Positions 25,293 through 37,538 of a stretch of 64,000 nucleotides of DNA are shown in pieces. The position numbers and the translations under genes are program-made. Origin of the DNA: Cacajao melanocephalus (lineage: Eukaryota; Chordata; Mammalia; Primates; Pitheciidae); the NCBI GenBank assembly GCA_963573385.1, contig CAUYLG010065517.1, positions 183,951-247,950 on the forward strand, read 5' to 3'. Within the stretch, counting starts at the first letter, position 1. The number at the start of each line of letters is the position of its first letter. The notes beneath the pieces were generated by a model that saw only the letters and a program-made list of their open reading frames with translations, did not search any database and had not been told where the DNA came from.

Positions 25293-25485
25293 AAGAAAAG
25301 AAAGAAAGAAAGAGAGAGAGAGAGAGGGAGGGAGGGAGGAAGAAGGAAGGAAGGAAGGAAAAGAAAGAAAAGGAAAGGAAGGAATGAAGGAGAGAGAGAA
25401 AGAAAGAAGAAGGAAGGAGGGAGGGAGGGTGGGAGGGAGGGAAGGAAAGGGAAGAAGACAGAAACAAAAAAAAGAGAGGAAAGAA

Positions 25486-25524
<39 letters not shown>

Positions 25525-25526
25525 AG
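25293..25526. repeat. GA-rich purine tract
   Basis: About 235 bases are almost purely purine on the plus strand, mixing GAAA, GA, GGGA and GGAA words. The open frames 25248-25643 (plus) and 25142-25621 (minus) are products of the tract. Long mirror-like homopurine runs of this kind can adopt triplex structures. Confidence 0.95.
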
Positions 25527-27499
25527 TATTGTTTGTGCTCTTCACTGGACTTCAGACCTTCCAGCCTTAGGGAGGCAGAACTCTTTAATTTGCACTTTCC
25601 CATCAGACATTGCATGACCAAGAACTTGCCCTCAATGTCCTGACTCGAGTGAGGGTTCCTCCAAGGAGCTCTCCCCTTTAAGGGCCTGGGATTGCTCCCA
25701 AGAGTGTCTGCTCTGCCCTCAGTACCACAAAGACTTCATCAGACGGCATGGAGAGTGTTCACTTGGGCACTCTGGGCTGAGGGGCAATGGGCACAGTGGG
25801 GTCATCTGGGTCATTTCCCTGTCCCCTGGCCGCAGCTTGTCCCCTGACTGCATGTCATTTGACTCAGGCTGAGCCTGGCAGAAGTCACAGTGAGCTGGAG
25901 ATGACTCACACTCTGTGGTTTTCCAGTTGTTGGGAGCAACCAAACAGGGTCCTTGTGTCATCAGCAAGGCCATCTCCAAATATTCGTTGGCCAGGGTTCG
26001 ATGAAAATATGAAAGTCTCAGTCCCATCACTGGACCATGACAGAAGCTTCACGAAGCATCCTTGTTGAAATGAAAACCTTTCAGAGAGGTGGTTCTCCAC
26101 CTGTCAGGAGTCACTGATCCTAACAGGGGCATGAGCTGAAAGGAAACTTTGACAGCCGTTTAATACAATCTCTTCCTTTTTTCCCTTTCTGAGCATCTGT
26201 CCTGGGTCCCCCAGCTGCGGGGAGCACAGGCCAGGATCCCAGCTACAATGAGAGGAATGCCTGGAGCTGAGAGGTGCTTGGGCAGCAGGGAGGTGCTGAG
26301 GGTGACATGAGCGTGCACAGCACGGCGGGGCGGCAGAATCATCCCAGAAAGAGAGGGCAGCCAAAGACATCGAGGCACAGGGAGCTGGAGGAGCTTGGAC
26401 GGTGGTCCTACAAGGTATATGAAGACCACATTTCAGAACTTTGCCCACAGTGGAATTCCCCGACTGTAAAGATCTTCGCGTGTGGCCCCATGGGCCACAG
26501 CCAGGTCACCGTGACCACAGTCCCCAAAAACAGTCCCTCTGCATCTCTGCATGGTCTATCAGCCAAATTTTAGCAGGCCTCAGGCCCAGAAATCACTGGA
26601 ATTCAAGGCTCTTAAAAATAATACTAGGCTGGGATACATGACCACATGACATTATTTCTAGTTAAATCAAAAGCTACTGACAACCGTGTCTCTTTTCATT
26701 TCATTGCACAGAGACGCTCTGCAGGCAAGGACACCCTCTGGCATCTGGAGCAGAGGAAGTGCAGGTCTTCACAGCCTTGAGCAGAAGCCATGTGACTCAT
26801 GACACTCCACCTTTCCCCATGGCTGCCGGGGAGCTCCGATGTGAACTACCTACTTGAGTGAGCAACTGTCATGAAAGTCTATTTTATTTTATGACTTTGT
26901 CTTTCTTCTCCTTCAGGGCATGATGTATATTTTCAATCTTTTTCTTTACGCATCCTAATTTCTCTACTTATTTTATTATAATTTGTCTTGAGTCTTTTTA
27001 GAAAATAGAACATAAATTGCATTGGAGGAATGTTTTAATCCTTTCTTTAAAAACTGTTTCATAGACATAACAATTTTCCCCAAAGCCCTGTAAACTTCCC
27101 TAGTGTCTTCTGAGTCTTCCAAGGGTTGGGCAACTTTCCCTGCGGTCATCAAGCTGAGCCGATTTCACTGTGCTCCGATTCTCTGAAGACTGCTACCCAC
27201 ATAAGGCAATTCTGTTCAACACGTGAGCTGGGAGAGGTGTAACTCACAGCACTGAGCCCCTCCAGGGCTGGAGAGTGGATTTTTCACTCCAATACGCATC
27301 CAGATGAGGCAGCAGGTCCCTGAAGGGCAACTCAGTTCTTCTGAAACATCATGCCCAGAGAAATGCTGTTTTTGCTTCCAGTTCCACTCTGTGATTAGCT
27401 GCTCCCGTCTTCCCATCCTCAGGCAGCCCTGGGAGTAGCCCATAGGCGCCAGGAGGACATGGGAACCCTCTGCTTTTCATCTCCGTAAACCCATAGCTG
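25527..27499. other. Unique DNA, no gene recognised
   Basis: Frames of 90-114 codons on both strands (25719-26573) overlap one another without known domains. The stretch 26870-27060 is AT-rich. I see no repeat family. Confidence 0.5.
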
Positions 27500-27551
27500 A
27501 AACCAGTGCTTGGTACTCAGTAGATAATCCATAATATTTGCTAAATGAGTG
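27500..27551 (+). mobile_element. MIR SINE 3' end
   Basis: The 'accagtgcttggtactcagt' stretch with 'agataatccataatatttgc' matches the MIR 3' terminus ('cagtgcctggcacatagtaa...ctcaataaatatttgt'). Confidence 0.65.
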
Positions 27552-27556
27552 TTAAT

Positions 27557-27680
27557 TTGAGCAAGTCATTTCACTTCTCTAAGCCTTGATCTCAAAAAAA
27601 TGGAGAGATTAACTCTCAACTTCCTCCTAGTGTGGTCAAGCAGATTAAACGAGATTCAGAGAAAGCAAACTGCTTTGCGT
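27557..27680 (+). mobile_element. MIR SINE core, adjacent second copy
   Basis: 'gagcaagtcatttcacttct' and 'ctaagccttgatct' match the MIR core ('gggcaagtcacttaacctctctgagcctcagtttc'). A decayed 'atggagagattaa' and 'agattaaacgaga' follow. It begins a few bases after a MIR 3' end, so two copies lie head to tail. Confidence 0.7.
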
Positions 27681-30600
27681 TGTGTGTCTTTTGTTATTCA
27701 CAGTCAAAAAACAACGACTGATGTCCAGAAAAGTGCCTTCCACTCTGCTGACTTGCACCTCCACTGACCCAGGGGCATCTTCTGTTTTAAGAACATGCCA
27801 ACATATTTGCTCTGGGGGAAAGGCAGTTGTGCTGATCCAAAGAGGTTCAGGAAGGAAGAGTCCTAGACGGCCTCATCTTGCCCTTAGAAGCTTCTTCCAA
27901 CCCACTTCTCCATGCTGAGGAGGAAAGCTCAGGTCAAGAGAGCAGTGGAAAAACGACCACCTATGGGCCTTCTGAACACCTCTGACCCAGCCATGCAGGG
28001 TTCACCTCGCTTCCATGCATCACAACCAATGGAGGACATCAAGCCACTGGGCCAGGGTCATCCTCTGATCGCTACCGCCAGCTGTGTCTCTAGGGGTAAG
28101 AAATCAGGTATTGTAATTCTCTACAAGACACAGAAGCAATTTTAGAAAACATACATTGCGCTGTTGCCGACATTTGGGTAGAGTTCATGAACGTGGCATC
28201 CAAAAATCTAAGACGAGCACATTGCACGGTGTCCAGCATTTGCCTTTGGCCATATTTGTGTTTGAAAAAGAATTGTAACCTAAAAATAGGAATCACACTT
28301 TATTATTTTTTCACAGAGCCTTATTTTTATTTTGAAAGCTAGAAGCTATTACGCTGCTGTCTCCTTATCAGTGACCAAATCCTGTGTTTGCACGTGGTTT
28401 TTCCTCTGGTACATTGCTCTGGGGAATCATTTCTGCCACCTGTGCAAGCTGGACTTGAAGACAAGGGTCCTAGTACCTGGTGGAACTGCACAACAACAAG
28501 CACCAGAGTCACTCACTGGTTCCTTGTACCCCATTTTTCAAGCACTCAAAGCAGTTCTTCCCCTCGTGTATCGTCGGATCTACAGCTAAGCCAAATAGAG
28601 AAGCTGAAGACAAAGGAAACGGCTCAACATAACATTTCCCTTCCTTGAGTTGAAGACATTAGCGACCCGGAAAACAGGAAGGGGGTGAGGCCTCGTTTAG
28701 GGAGGGGAAATGCTGAGGAAGTGGGGGGGGGGCGTGTGGAGCAGGATGGAGCGCACTTGAAGGGTTACTTAGAAGGAGGATGGGGGAGCCAGCCTGGGAA
28801 CGGGGTGGGTGGGGAGGCTTGTCTGGGGACAGAGAAGGGCAGAACCACTCCCAGGATTGTTTTCCAAGGACAATTTACAGTACCCTTTGTTGCCCTTTCC
28901 TCTGGGTAATTAGGCACAAAATGGGAGCAAGAGATTCTCATCGATCTTGTCACGCGGTTTTAATGTTCTTGGTCTTCAACTCCCAGCTGCCTCAACAGAT
29001 GTTCTGTCCGCAGATTCCAGGAAGTTCAGCAATCCCTCTCCTGCACTGGTTTCACCGAGAGCTGACATGGTCCCTGGGAAGCAGCTTCAGTTTAATAGGG
29101 CTGCATGCCCTTCGGGGCTGCCTGCAGCAAATGAGAAAGGCATCTCCTTTTATGATTTGTATAGCAGGGTTTGTTGTGAAATTTAAAGCAAAGAGGAAAC
29201 AGGTCTTTAGCCTGGGTGTGACACCTTTTGAAGGTAGCTGAAGTAAAACGCTTTGCCAAGGAGGAGGGAATGAAGGAGTCAGCACACAGAATAAAACTGG
29301 ACCTTAATCTGTCAGTAACATAGACATGGCTGCTTAACAGATGAACGAACACATTTCCATGGTGCAATGAATCATTTCAGTTGTCCCCTTAAAAGTACAT
29401 GTCTGAGATGCGTTTCTATAGTGTGTGTGCACGCACCTGTGTGTGCGTAACCCAAATACAAATTGGGGCTTCGTGTGGTTCAGGCTATACACAGAGTCAC
29501 AGTCAAAGCAGCACAAACCTAAAATAAAAGGCATCAATGGTTAGTTTCAGTTTTCCCTCAAGTGTCCGAAAGAATGCTCAAGGGAATAAGAGCAACACTT
29601 CTTAAAACCATCTTTCATTTATTTTCTTATTCTTCTAAAACTTGGTAGCCGTTCACTTGAAACGGCAAACATTCACATCACTTCCACTTTTTCAGTCTTT
29701 CTTATTTTCATCCTCTGTCTGTGCTCCATCAGCATTTTACATGAACTGAAAAGTTTTCTCCCTATTTACCCATTACCTGAATTCTTCGAAACAAAAGACG
29801 GCTCAGAAGCTGATCCAAGAAGTAGGAACCTTCTTCCCTTTCCGTCACCACCCACCCTGACTGTCTTCATCCTCTCAACAGTTTCTGCACCCCAGACCTG
29901 GCTGGCTAACACCCAGCCCTCCTTAGGAGCCAGCAAGGGAGAGGCTGAGACTCATTCAGAGGTTTCTGGTCCTCTGAATGGGTCCTTAGGAAACGGACAG
30001 GCAGTGAGTGGGGAGAAACTGGAATTTTCTTTTAAGCCTACAGCCCCTGACAGTCTCAGTCTCCCACCCAAGTACTAACCAGGCCAGACCCTGCTGAGCT
30101 TCTGAGATCTGCTGAGATGGGCCATGTTCAGGGTGGTCTGGCTCTAGGCAGAAATCTTGTTTACTGTGTTGATAAATCATGTTGCCGCCCTAGCTCCCAG
30201 GCCCAGCTCTGCAGAAGCCTGAAAAGAAAAGCCCACATGGACACGTCCCCCGACCCAGGGGCATCTCCGCTGACAGCCCAGCTTCCCTCCCCGCAACATA
30301 CACGCAGGGCAACGACTCCTTCTAGGGCTGAGTGTCACCCTGGGGAGTTCTCTGAGATTCTCCCACACTGCGCAGTCCGGAGTCCAGCCCTGGGCTTCCT
30401 CGCAAGCCTTGGGGTTGGTGGTGAAACTCGCCAGGGCCCTTTGCTTGTGGAAACTTTTGGAAGAGGCTGTGCTACCAAGTAAGTGTCCGTGGGGTTTCAG
30501 ATTGCCTCTGTGCCACTCCTGCCTCTAGCAACCTCGTCTGGCACCTTGAGGTGTGGGCGGAGGGGCAGAGACTGAGACGAGGCAGCAAGGTGAACCCAGG

Positions 30601-31427
30601 AGGCCCAGGAGCCAGTCCCGGCTTCCCCAGGAGGCCTGGCTTAGGCATGCTGAGGCTCCAACACCCTAGCCTGCTTTTCGCAAGTCAGGACTGACATTTC
30701 GTGCAGATCCGGGGATCCCGACAGAACTGAGTAAAATATGAGTGTGCGGTCTGAACGTGCTTGAGCCACACTAGCACGCGAGCACAGGAAACTGCGGTAT
30801 GGGTGCGCGGCTCTGGAGCAGACCCTCTGCTGTGGAGGGAGCAGCTGCTGAGGGCCCGGGCTGAGACCGCAGCTCCCGGGCCTTCCCCGGCTGCCTCCCC
30901 ATTTCCTCCCACACAGGCTCACCGAGGTAGTCCTGGGCACCCCCTGCTGGGCTGGTGCAGAGCAGGAACCCAATGCACGAGTGGTAAGTGACTGGATAAA
31001 CCCTGAGGCGCTGACACCCTCCAACAGGGAGCCCCTTCCTCAGGGATTTTACCCCGCATCTGCAGAAAGCAGGGTAGCACATCTGACAGTACTAGAACAT
31101 AGCACAGGAAATGTAAAAATTGGGTTCAAAGTAGCCTCCTGGAGTTGAAACGGCTGCAGGTGTGCGGAACGGAACAGCAAGGGCAGCTCCACCGCAGAAA
31201 AGGGTCTCAGCCCAGGCCTCGGGAGACGGACACAATTTTCCACCAGGGAGAAGTGAGGCCAGACGCCCCTAGCAGCAGGGACAGTGGGCATGCCGAGCTG
31301 TTAACTTTTGGATGAGTGTGGCTGAAGCCAGGGAAGGCCCACCTCCGGCATCTCACATTCAAAGGAGTGGGCTCTCACTGGTGCAGCCCCCGAGCCCCCA
31401 GAGCAGGTAGGACCCTCCCCAGGTATT
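27681..31427. other. Unique DNA, no gene recognised
   Basis: This is the longest stretch (3.7 kb) without a repeat I can name, apart from a G-run at 28723-28732. Frames reach 153 codons (28780-29241 plus) and 127 codons (30641-31024 minus), none with a known domain. A minus-strand CTCF-like motif lies at 30937-30950. Confidence 0.5.
30937..30950 (-). promoter_or_regulatory. Possible CTCF-binding motif (minus strand)
   Basis: Read on the minus strand the site is CCAGCAGGGGGTGC. It differs at one base (T for C) from the common CTCF core form CCAGCAGGGGGCGC. This is a motif match only; the sequence cannot show occupancy. Confidence 0.35.
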
Positions 31428-31627
31428 CGCTCTCATAGCATCTGTTTTTCACTATGTTCATTCCATCTGTGATGTAATTAAGGGTGAGTCATGCGATGAT
31501 GTATTAGATATCTGTCTCCCCACCAGACAGCACACAGCACAAGGGCTGGGCCTTAATACTTGGGTTCGCTGAGTGCCTGGTGCAGTGCCCAGTATGTTGT
31601 AAGGTACTCAGTGACTGCGTCAACATG
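31428..31627 (+). mobile_element. L2 LINE 3' end, sense
   Basis: The landmarks are in order: 'tctccccaccagacagcaca', 'agggctgggccttaat', 'gtgcctggtgcagtgcccag', 'gttgtaaggtactcagtgac'. They match the L2 3' end ('...tagactgtaagctccatgagggcagggactttgtct...cctggcacatagtaggtgctcaat'). Confidence 0.75.
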
Positions 31628-32995
31628 CAGATGAAACAGCCAGGGTGGGTGCTCCCCCACCCCCATGCTTGCTACAGACATGGGCTCAGATGAGAGGGCT
31701 CCTCCCGAGGCCTAAGAGCACTCCTGGCCTCCAGGATGCATGGATAAACGTTTCATCCAGACGGACCCTCACTGGCATGGACAGAGGGGCCTGGCGCTTC
31801 ACCAGGACTGATGGCAGAAGCACAGCAGAGGGGTGATCTGGGCACCCAGTTCAGAGAGTCCTGCTTCAGGGCACCCCTCTCCTGGAGGAAATTGCTGCTA
31901 TAAAATTCCCTTAGGGACATCCCATCTTCTGCTTCCCCGGATTGGAGGGACTCCTACCAGTCCCCTCCTTCTCTTTGGCTCCCTACTCCCCAAAAAAGGG
32001 AGATTATAACAGCGAGGTTCCGTTGTGACTCTGAGATGTAGGTCCCGTGCCTTCTGCTAGCCAGGCCCTGCACATCCTGGGACAGAGCCGCAGGGATCAG
32101 GAGCACTCTGCAGGATCTCTCCCCAAGACCTGACCAGCCAACTTCCTCTCTCCTCCTCTCTCCCAAGGACGAAGGAGCTGTGTGAGGAGAGCAGAAGGCA
32201 GGCCCAGCCTACCTTGAGTAGGTGCCCTCCTACAGTGGGGACAGAGAGGGGCGGCACACATAGATATCCTGCAGCCTGCACAGGCCAGCACTCGGGGCTG
32301 GGCTTGCCAAGTGGAGCTGGCTTCGTCCGCAGCAAGGCCCATGAGCTACAAACGGCATCGGGATGAACATATCGGGCTTTCACCTTTGGAATCGTGGCGA
32401 GGGCAGTGTCCTCCCTGGAAAAGGGTGACAGCCCCCACTGACTTCCAGGTTGACAGCTGTGAAGGAGGCAACAGTGACACTTCCTACAACCCCAGGCCAG
32501 CAGCCACAGGGAGAGAACATCAAGAGACCCCTGGGAGCTAAAGCCAGGGAGCTCTTGATGGGAGCTAAACTGCTAAACAGAGCCCTGTGGGCATCAGGAT
32601 GGGTTTGAAATGAGATATCTGGAAACTGGAGACCAGGCAGACCTGCAGGGGTGGTCAGGGTCCGGGAGGCACCTCAGGGAGCATCTTCCCACTAGAGCAG
32701 GTACAAAAATCTATTCATTCATTCAACACATGGTGAGCACGTGGTCAGATATTGCCATCTACCTTTGGGAAGACAGATGTGAGGATGAGATGGGATGGTC
32801 ACAGAGGGCCGGCAGAGCAGAAAACCACAGAGGAAGCCCCTGCTGCAGCCGAGGTTTGGGCAAGGATGGAGGCAGAATGGTGGACCAGAGAGGTGCATGG
32901 AAGGTGATCTGGGCAGGAACTGCTGGATGTCCTGAAAATCGCACCTTGATGGCAATTTTAGTTCTTCCCTGCAAAGCCATGTGTCAGCCTTGTCC
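31628..32995. other. Unique DNA with a tiny L2 remnant
   Basis: Positions 32706-32750 ('attcattcattcaacacatg') look like the antisense tip of an L2. The rest is unique. A 183-codon plus-strand frame (32610-33161) runs through this tip and into a MER5 fossil and has no recognisable domain, so I reject it as a gene. Confidence 0.5.
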
Positions 32996-33163
32996 CCATG
33001 CCAGAATCACCTGGCAAGTTGTGCAAGATGCTGATGCCCAAACCCCACGTGCAGAGGCTCTGGTGTCTCGGGCCTGGGGTGCAGCCTGGGCATCTTCATG
33101 TAATCCAGGTGATTCATTAATGTGTGACAGTATTGGAGATCCCTGTGTTGGAGAACGCTAAAA
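32996..33163 (+). mobile_element. MER5A-type hAT-Charlie MITE
   Basis: In order: 'atgccagaatcacctggcaa', 'gatgctgatgcccaaacccc', a 'gcctggggtgcagcctgggc' block, 'atcttcatgtaatccaggtg', 'tattggagatccctgtg'. The pattern fits a MER5-family element, though inner parts are rearranged enough that orientation is uncertain. Confidence 0.72.
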
Positions 33164-33982
33164 TTTTCTCTAACTTCAGCTTGGTTGCACCTGGAGGCAG
33201 AGCAGTTGCAGCTGATGACAGGCGGGCTATGGGAGTGGAGCTCAGTTAGGTTTCTGGGGCTGCAGGGTCCATTCACCCACCCCGTAGATTCTGCAGTACT
33301 TATAGCTCTCCTGCTTCCGCCTCCAGCTTTCTGGGGCTGTCTGGTGGCAGAACAATAAGGAGAGGGAGAGGAAATGGTCAATTTCATAGTCCGTCCTGGA
33401 GAAACAGCGCAGCTGTAGGCAGGCTGGGCTCGCAGGCTGTGCTGAGCTGCAGCCGGCTGGGACTACACGGTGAGCTCCTGGGCACACACTATGGCGGCCG
33501 GGGCCTCGCACGGGCACTTCGCCTTCCAGAAGTGTGTTCCTTGCCAGGGTTATTCGAGCTCCTGCAGGGCTAAGAGCTGGCCAGTCCCCTCCTCTCCCAG
33601 GTGAAGTGTAGGGCTGCGTGATGGCCATGGGGGACCTGGGACACTGGCTGCTCTGAGGGTTTTCTGCCAATTCTATCCCTCTGGGATGTGTCCAGGGAAA
33701 AGGCCTCTATCTGCTGCGAGAAAGAGAACACACATTCCCAAAATAGCTCATAAACAAAGATAATTCCTTTATCCATCCCATTGGCCAAAATGCCTACCTG
33801 TGGCCTGTGATTCCTGTCTCTCACTCGGGAAGTGCGGCCGCCCCAGCTCCTCTGCCTCCTCCCACACTCCCTGTTATATGTCCCTGTCCCCTCCTCATTC
33901 CACTCTGTTGTCCACCTCTGTCTCCAGGCCTTTCCTTCTCTCTGTATCTTTCCTCAGTGTAATTTTCAGCCTCAAAAAGAAG
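33164..33982. other. Unique DNA, no gene recognised
   Basis: Frames of 126-142 codons on the minus strand (33007-33387, 33242-33670) overlap in different phases and have no known domain. A small CpG-rich patch lies at 33490-33525. No repeat is recognised. Confidence 0.5.
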
Positions 33983-34271
33983 CTTTTTTTTTAGAGGAAT
34001 TTTGCTCTTGTTGCCCAGGCTGGAGTACAATGGTGCGATCTCGGCTCACTGCAACCTCCACCTCCCCGTTCAAGCGAATCTCCTGCCTCAGCCTCCAAAG
34101 CAGCTGGGATTACAGGCACACACCACATGCCCAGCTAATTTTTGTATTTTTAGTAGAGGTGAGGTTTTACCATGTTGGTCAGGCTGGTCTCAAACTCCTG
34201 ACCTCTGGTAATCCACCCACCTTGGGCTTCCAAACTGCTGGGATTACAGGGTTGAACCACTGCACCTGGCC
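33983..34271 (-). mobile_element. Alu SINE (S/J-like), antisense, full length
   Basis: The poly-T at 33983-33992 is followed by 'gttgcccaggctggagt', 'ctcggctcactgcaacctcc', 'tgggattacaggc', 'tttttgtatttttagtagag' and a final 'gcacctggcc', the reverse complement of the Alu start. Flanks 'aaaaagaagcttttt' (left) and 'aaaaagctttttaaaa' (right) suggest an A/T-rich target-site duplication. The minus-strand insertion creates the plus-strand frame 33832-34317, which is not a gene. Confidence 0.97.
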
Positions 34272-35149
34272 AAAAAGCTTTTTAAAATTACTTTTAACCG
34301 CCTTTATAGCCCTCTGAGTCTTTGAGGGGAAAGAACTGTGATGTTTCTCATCAGATCAAATTGTGGGGTGGCCTTTCTCAGAGAGGAAAAATCACCTCCC
34401 AGGGGAGGCTGGGCTCCTCCAATGTGGGGAGCAGGGTTGCGGGTCCCACACTTGAGCAGAGGCCAGCAGGTGCTATGTTTGTTTGGGGAACGTGCTCCCA
34501 CCCTCCCACACCCCCGAGCTGCTCTCCTTCCTCCCCCAGGTGGTGGTGTGGCCCCAGGAGCAGCAGCAGGCCCTCGTGGCACCAGTGGCTGGCTCCTTAG
34601 TGCTGAAACTGGAGTGGGTCGGATACTGTGGCCTCAGCCTTTTCCAGTCATGACCGGCAATGACAAAGCCACAGGAGAGGTGAAGAGAGCCTCTGCACAG
34701 ATGAGTCAGGGGCTGCTCAGCTTGTAGACAGTGACAGGTCAGGTCCCTGCGGGCTCGTCGGAGAACCTTTCGGGGTTATGGATGAAAATAAAAAGAGAAC
34801 CAAGAGAAAGCATCTCACAATCCCGAAAGTGCAGCCCCTGCGGTCAGAGGTGAGAGGCAAATGTGGCTTTGACCTGCCCGGCCTCTGGGGCTTCCTGTGC
34901 CAGGCTCAGGGCCAGCTGTGTGCTTGGAATCGATCATCAGGAAAAGGTGATGTTGGTGGCAGGCTTGTCCCCTGAGGACGGAGATGTCTGTGTTTATTAC
35001 TCTTCCAAATGTACTTAAATTTCTCAGCTTCAACCGTGTGGAAAATTTCCCTTATAACCTAAGGATACCAGACAGGGAACTGAGTGCAGCGTGCACACCA
35101 ACCTGGCTCCATTTCACCTCTGGGTACGTGGATGCTTTGGGAATTGGAA
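34272..35149. other. Unique DNA, GC-rich left half
   Basis: Frames 34304-34582 (minus) and 34338-34727 (plus, 129 codons) overlap without a known domain. No repeat family is recognised. Confidence 0.5.
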
Positions 35150-35272
35150 ACCTTCATTCAGGCATCATGGGCCCTCCCTGTACCAGGCATGCCCTGTGGT
35201 TGACACTGGGGATGGAGACACAAATGAAGAGAAAGTCCCTGTGCTCACGGGCGGGTGCTCTAGTAGGGGGTT
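35150..35272 (-). mobile_element. L2 LINE 3' end, antisense
   Basis: 'ccttcattcaggcatcatgg', 'taccaggcatgccctgtggt', 'cactggggatggagacacaa' and 'agtccctgtgctcacgggcg' follow the antisense L2 tail in order ('tgccaggcactg...ctggggatacag...gtccctgccctcatgga'). Confidence 0.78.
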
Positions 35273-35347
35273 CGAATGACGCGTGAGCCTCAGCAAGAAA
35301 GGAGCTCAGCTCTAATGCAGCAGCACGCAGGGAAGGCAGGTGCCTTA

Positions 35348-35400
35348 GGCAGGGCAAAAAACGCACACCTGTGCTGGTGCAGGGCAAAAAATGCACACCT
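35348..35400. repeat. Short tandem duplication, about 28 bp x 2
   Basis: The unit 'gcagggcaaaaaacgcacac' recurs 28 bases further on as 'gcagggcaaaaaatgcacac' (35350 and 35379), followed by CCTGT and CCTTT respectively. It abuts the hairpin to its right. Confidence 0.85.
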
Positions 35401-35474
35401 TTGCAGCTGGTCCCATGATAAAGACAGGTCCCTCTGTGATGGGACCTGTCCTTACCATGGGACCAGCTGCAAAG
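35399..35474. repeat. Near-perfect inverted repeat (34 bp arms, 8 bp loop)
   Basis: Left arm 35399-35432 pairs with right arm 35441-35474 around the loop TCTGTGAT (35433-35440). Thirty-two of 34 positions are complementary. Both mismatches are A opposite C on the plus strand, so RNA copied as the minus-strand sequence would have G-U pairs there and would be fully paired. The arms carry CAGCTGGTCCCAT near the base and GACAGGTCCC next to the loop. No terminal inverted repeat of a family I know fits. The pairing was read base by base from the sequence. Confidence 0.9.
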
Positions 35475-36230
35475 ACCTCGAGCAGGGCCCTGTGGATGAG
35501 GAGGGCAGGCAGTCCAAAGATCCTTAGAGACTGGAGAAGCTGAGTGTGCAACAGAACTGATAGAAGGTGGGCGTGGCCAAGGGGGCAGTGCCAGGAGTGC
35601 CATGCAATATGCCTGCAGAGAGCCACACGGGGGCCACATCACAGCTCCCCTCAAAGGTGCTGCTGATGCGCCAGTGTGGTGACAATCCACGTCCAACCAA
35701 GTGATGACAGGACTGAGTTGTTTTGTAAAAAGCTCTTGCCATCTACTACACAGAAAGTGGATAGGAAAGGGGACACAAATCCATCCATTTACTTATTCTT
35801 CCTTTAACTAAATCCACGCATTCACTGATTCTTCCCTTAACAAAATGTCAGCTCAGTTTAGTGATCACCAGGGGTTTGTGACGATCAGGACCATACCCCA
35901 GTAAATACAGTGCTCACCGTCGCTGGGTGGAGGGGACTCACGCGTGAGCCCGCGAGCCATACCTATGCATGCGTGCCCTTCTGTAGTTGAGCTGAAAGCT
36001 CTGGAAGCACAGCGAAGTCACCAGGAGCCTCACTCTGGGAAATCAGGGGGCCCCACAAGGATCTTCCCTGGAGCCGGGTCCACTGGCCAAGAGCCTGCAT
36101 TTTTGTTGAACTGAGTGTGCATCAGTGCAGCGGCAGGCACAGCCAAAGGGCTGAGGAGGGCTCAGAGCACCACGGAGTGTAGATATGAGGGAGGCACCAA
36201 AGACAGGTGAGGCTGGTAAGGAATCTCGGG
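35475..36230. other. Unique DNA, no gene recognised
   Basis: A perfect 12 bp palindrome CTCACGCGTGAG lies at 35938-35949. The words around 35783-35845 show an imperfect direct repeat of about 32 bases ('ttattcttcctttaac' and 'tgattcttcccttaac'). Nothing else is recognised. Confidence 0.5.
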
Positions 36231-36250
36231 ACAAAGAAAGTCTTAGCACC

Positions 36251-37229
<979 letters not shown>

Positions 37230-37243
37230 AAAACACTAATTGA

Positions 37244-37538
37244 CAGCTGTGTGCAGTGGCTCATGCCTGTAATCCCAGCACTTTGTGGGGGCCGAGGCAG
37301 GCGGATCACTTGAGGTCAGGAGTTCGAGACAAGCCTGGCCCACATAGTGAAACCCCGTTTCAACTAAAAATACAAAAATTAGCCAGGCATGGTGGTGGCG
37401 CCTGTAATCCCAGCTACTTGGGAGGCTGAGGCAGGAGAATCCCTTGAATCCGGAAGGTGGGGGTTGCAGTGAGCCAAGATCAACCACTGTACTCTAGCCT
37501 GGATGACAAAGTGAGATTCCTTCTTTAAAAAACAAAAC
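37244..37538 (+). mobile_element. Alu SINE (S-like), full length
   Basis: Both monomers are complete ('tcatgcctgtaatcccagca', 'ggagttcgagacaagcctgg', 'gcaggagaatcccttgaatc'), with a tail of AAAAC words. Target-site duplications AAAACACTAATTGA (37230-37243) and AAAACACTAACTGA (37539-37552) differ at one base. The TSD fixes both ends. Confidence 0.97.

Noticed and set aside
25142..25643. Lys/Arg/Glu-rich plus-strand and Ser/Phe/Leu-rich minus-strand frames of 131-159 codons
   Set aside because: Both are translations of the purine tract at 25293-25526 and have no independent support.
32610..33161. A 183-codon plus-strand frame
   Set aside because: It crosses an L2 tip and a MER5 fossil and shows no domain, so it is most likely a chance frame.
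33832..34317. A 161-codon plus-strand frame with Alu-like peptide text
   Set aside because: Its second half is the antisense Alu at 33983-34271. Antisense Alu can be exonised, but nothing here indicates a host exon.
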